NCBI GenBank assembly: GCA_964464435.1
Contig: CAYXGE010000023.1
Location: 1 to 23,523 of the forward strand
Source: CAYXGE01 sp964464435
GTDB lineage: Bacteria > Pseudomonadota > Gammaproteobacteria > Burkholderiales > Methylophilaceae
Direction: 5' to 3'
Length of the DNA: 23,523 nucleotides
A model generated the notes under the pieces. That model was not told the DNA's origin and ran no database searches. It saw only the letters and a list, made by a program, of their open reading frames with translations. This document shows, piece by piece, positions 23,353-23,523 of the stretch. Numbering within the stretch: position 1 is the first letter of the stretch; each line of letters opens with the position of its first letter. Position numbers and translations under genes: made by a program.

Positions 23353-23523
23353 ATGGCAAAAACACTCGATTTAGAACGCATTCTGCACAAACAAGGCTTT
23401 GGCACACGCAAAATGTGCCGTATTCTCATTATTAATGAAGAAGTCACCGTTAACGGCGAGCTATGCGACGACCCAGACGCAAAGTTTCCGCTAGAAAACC
23501 TGCACTACACGGTAAAAGGTGAA
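23353..23523 (+). CDS. rsuA: RsuA-type rRNA pseudouridine synthase, N-terminal part only
   Basis: The first 57 codons of a gene that runs off the window. The translation MAKTLDLERILHKQGFGT and onward is an S4 RNA-binding domain as found at the N-terminus of RsuA/RluB/E/F pseudouridine synthases; TVNGELCDDPDAKF resembles 16S rRNA pseudouridine-516 synthases of betaproteobacteria. The catalytic domain is outside the window, so the assignment to RsuA rather than a sister enzyme is provisional. An in-frame TTG five codons upstream is less likely as start because it precedes the TATAAT box. Confidence 0.72.
   Translation, partial: MAKTLDLERILHKQGFGTRKMCRILIINEEVTVNGELCDDPDAKFPLENLHYTVKGE

Overview
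The window looks like a core-genome stretch of an AT-rich betaproteobacterium. A Methylophilaceae-type methylotroph (Methylotenera/Methylophilus-like) is my best guess. The basis is the overall gene set (pilT-pilU beside yggS-proC-yggT, rng, gluQ, hslO, ispD-ispF), low G+C for this class, and protein sequence character; there is no 16S gene, so this is inference. There are two assembly gaps of exactly 100 N (6976-7075 and 21553-21652), so true distances there are unknown.

Layout. (1) 149-355: a small one-gene plus-strand membrane-protein ORF. (2) 398-6975, all minus strand and tightly spaced: an unidentified gene cut by gap 1, a membrane GAF-GGDEF-EAL protein, cytochrome b561, ispD, ispF (4-nt GTGA overlap) and an ABC exporter. 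These are probably one or two transcripts mixing c-di-GMP turnover, electron transport, MEP-pathway isoprenoid synthesis and export. (3) 7135-7764: a Tat-exported FecR-domain protein on the plus strand, convergent with (4) pilT-pilU (10009 to 7784, minus), the type IV pilus retraction ATPases. (5) 10054-12148: yggS-proC-yggT with overlapping ends, driven by an extended -10 promoter in the short gap to pilT, followed by a dynamin-like GTPase (12233-14146). (6) 16962 to 14159, minus: two uncharacterised paralogues, then rng (RNase G), in operon arrangement. (7) 17153-18368: a DUF3301 membrane protein and gluQ, convergent with (8) a Fur-controlled TonB-dependent receptor (20491 to 18365). (9) hslO (Hsp33), convergent across gap 2 with a SpoU/TrmH rRNA methyltransferase. 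(10) aqpZ, a double terminator, and the start of an RsuA-type pseudouridine synthase running off the window.

Most of the region is housekeeping. The least explained part is the pair of genes at 15635-16962. The two proteins are paralogous, and each also contains an internal duplication, giving four copies of an approximately 80-residue unit that ends in a REFYYFW-like box. They are translationally coupled to each other, sit 21 nt upstream of RNase G, and are preceded by three tandem 18-19 bp direct repeats. I recognise no family for them. Other points worth a look are a terminator for the TonB receptor hidden inside the convergent gluQ coding sequence, a Fur box occupying the 17-bp spacer of the receptor promoter, and two genes (hslO, rsuA-like) whose -10 boxes lie so close to ATG that leaderless mRNAs are expected.

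No gene-free stretch exceeds 300 bases. The largest are 16963-17152 (190 nt, with the tandem repeats), 22418-22569 (152 nt, with an inverted repeat), 1-148 (small hairpin at 67-81, otherwise nothing recognised) and 20492-20636 (Fur promoter). No tRNA, rRNA, CRISPR or insertion sequence was seen.
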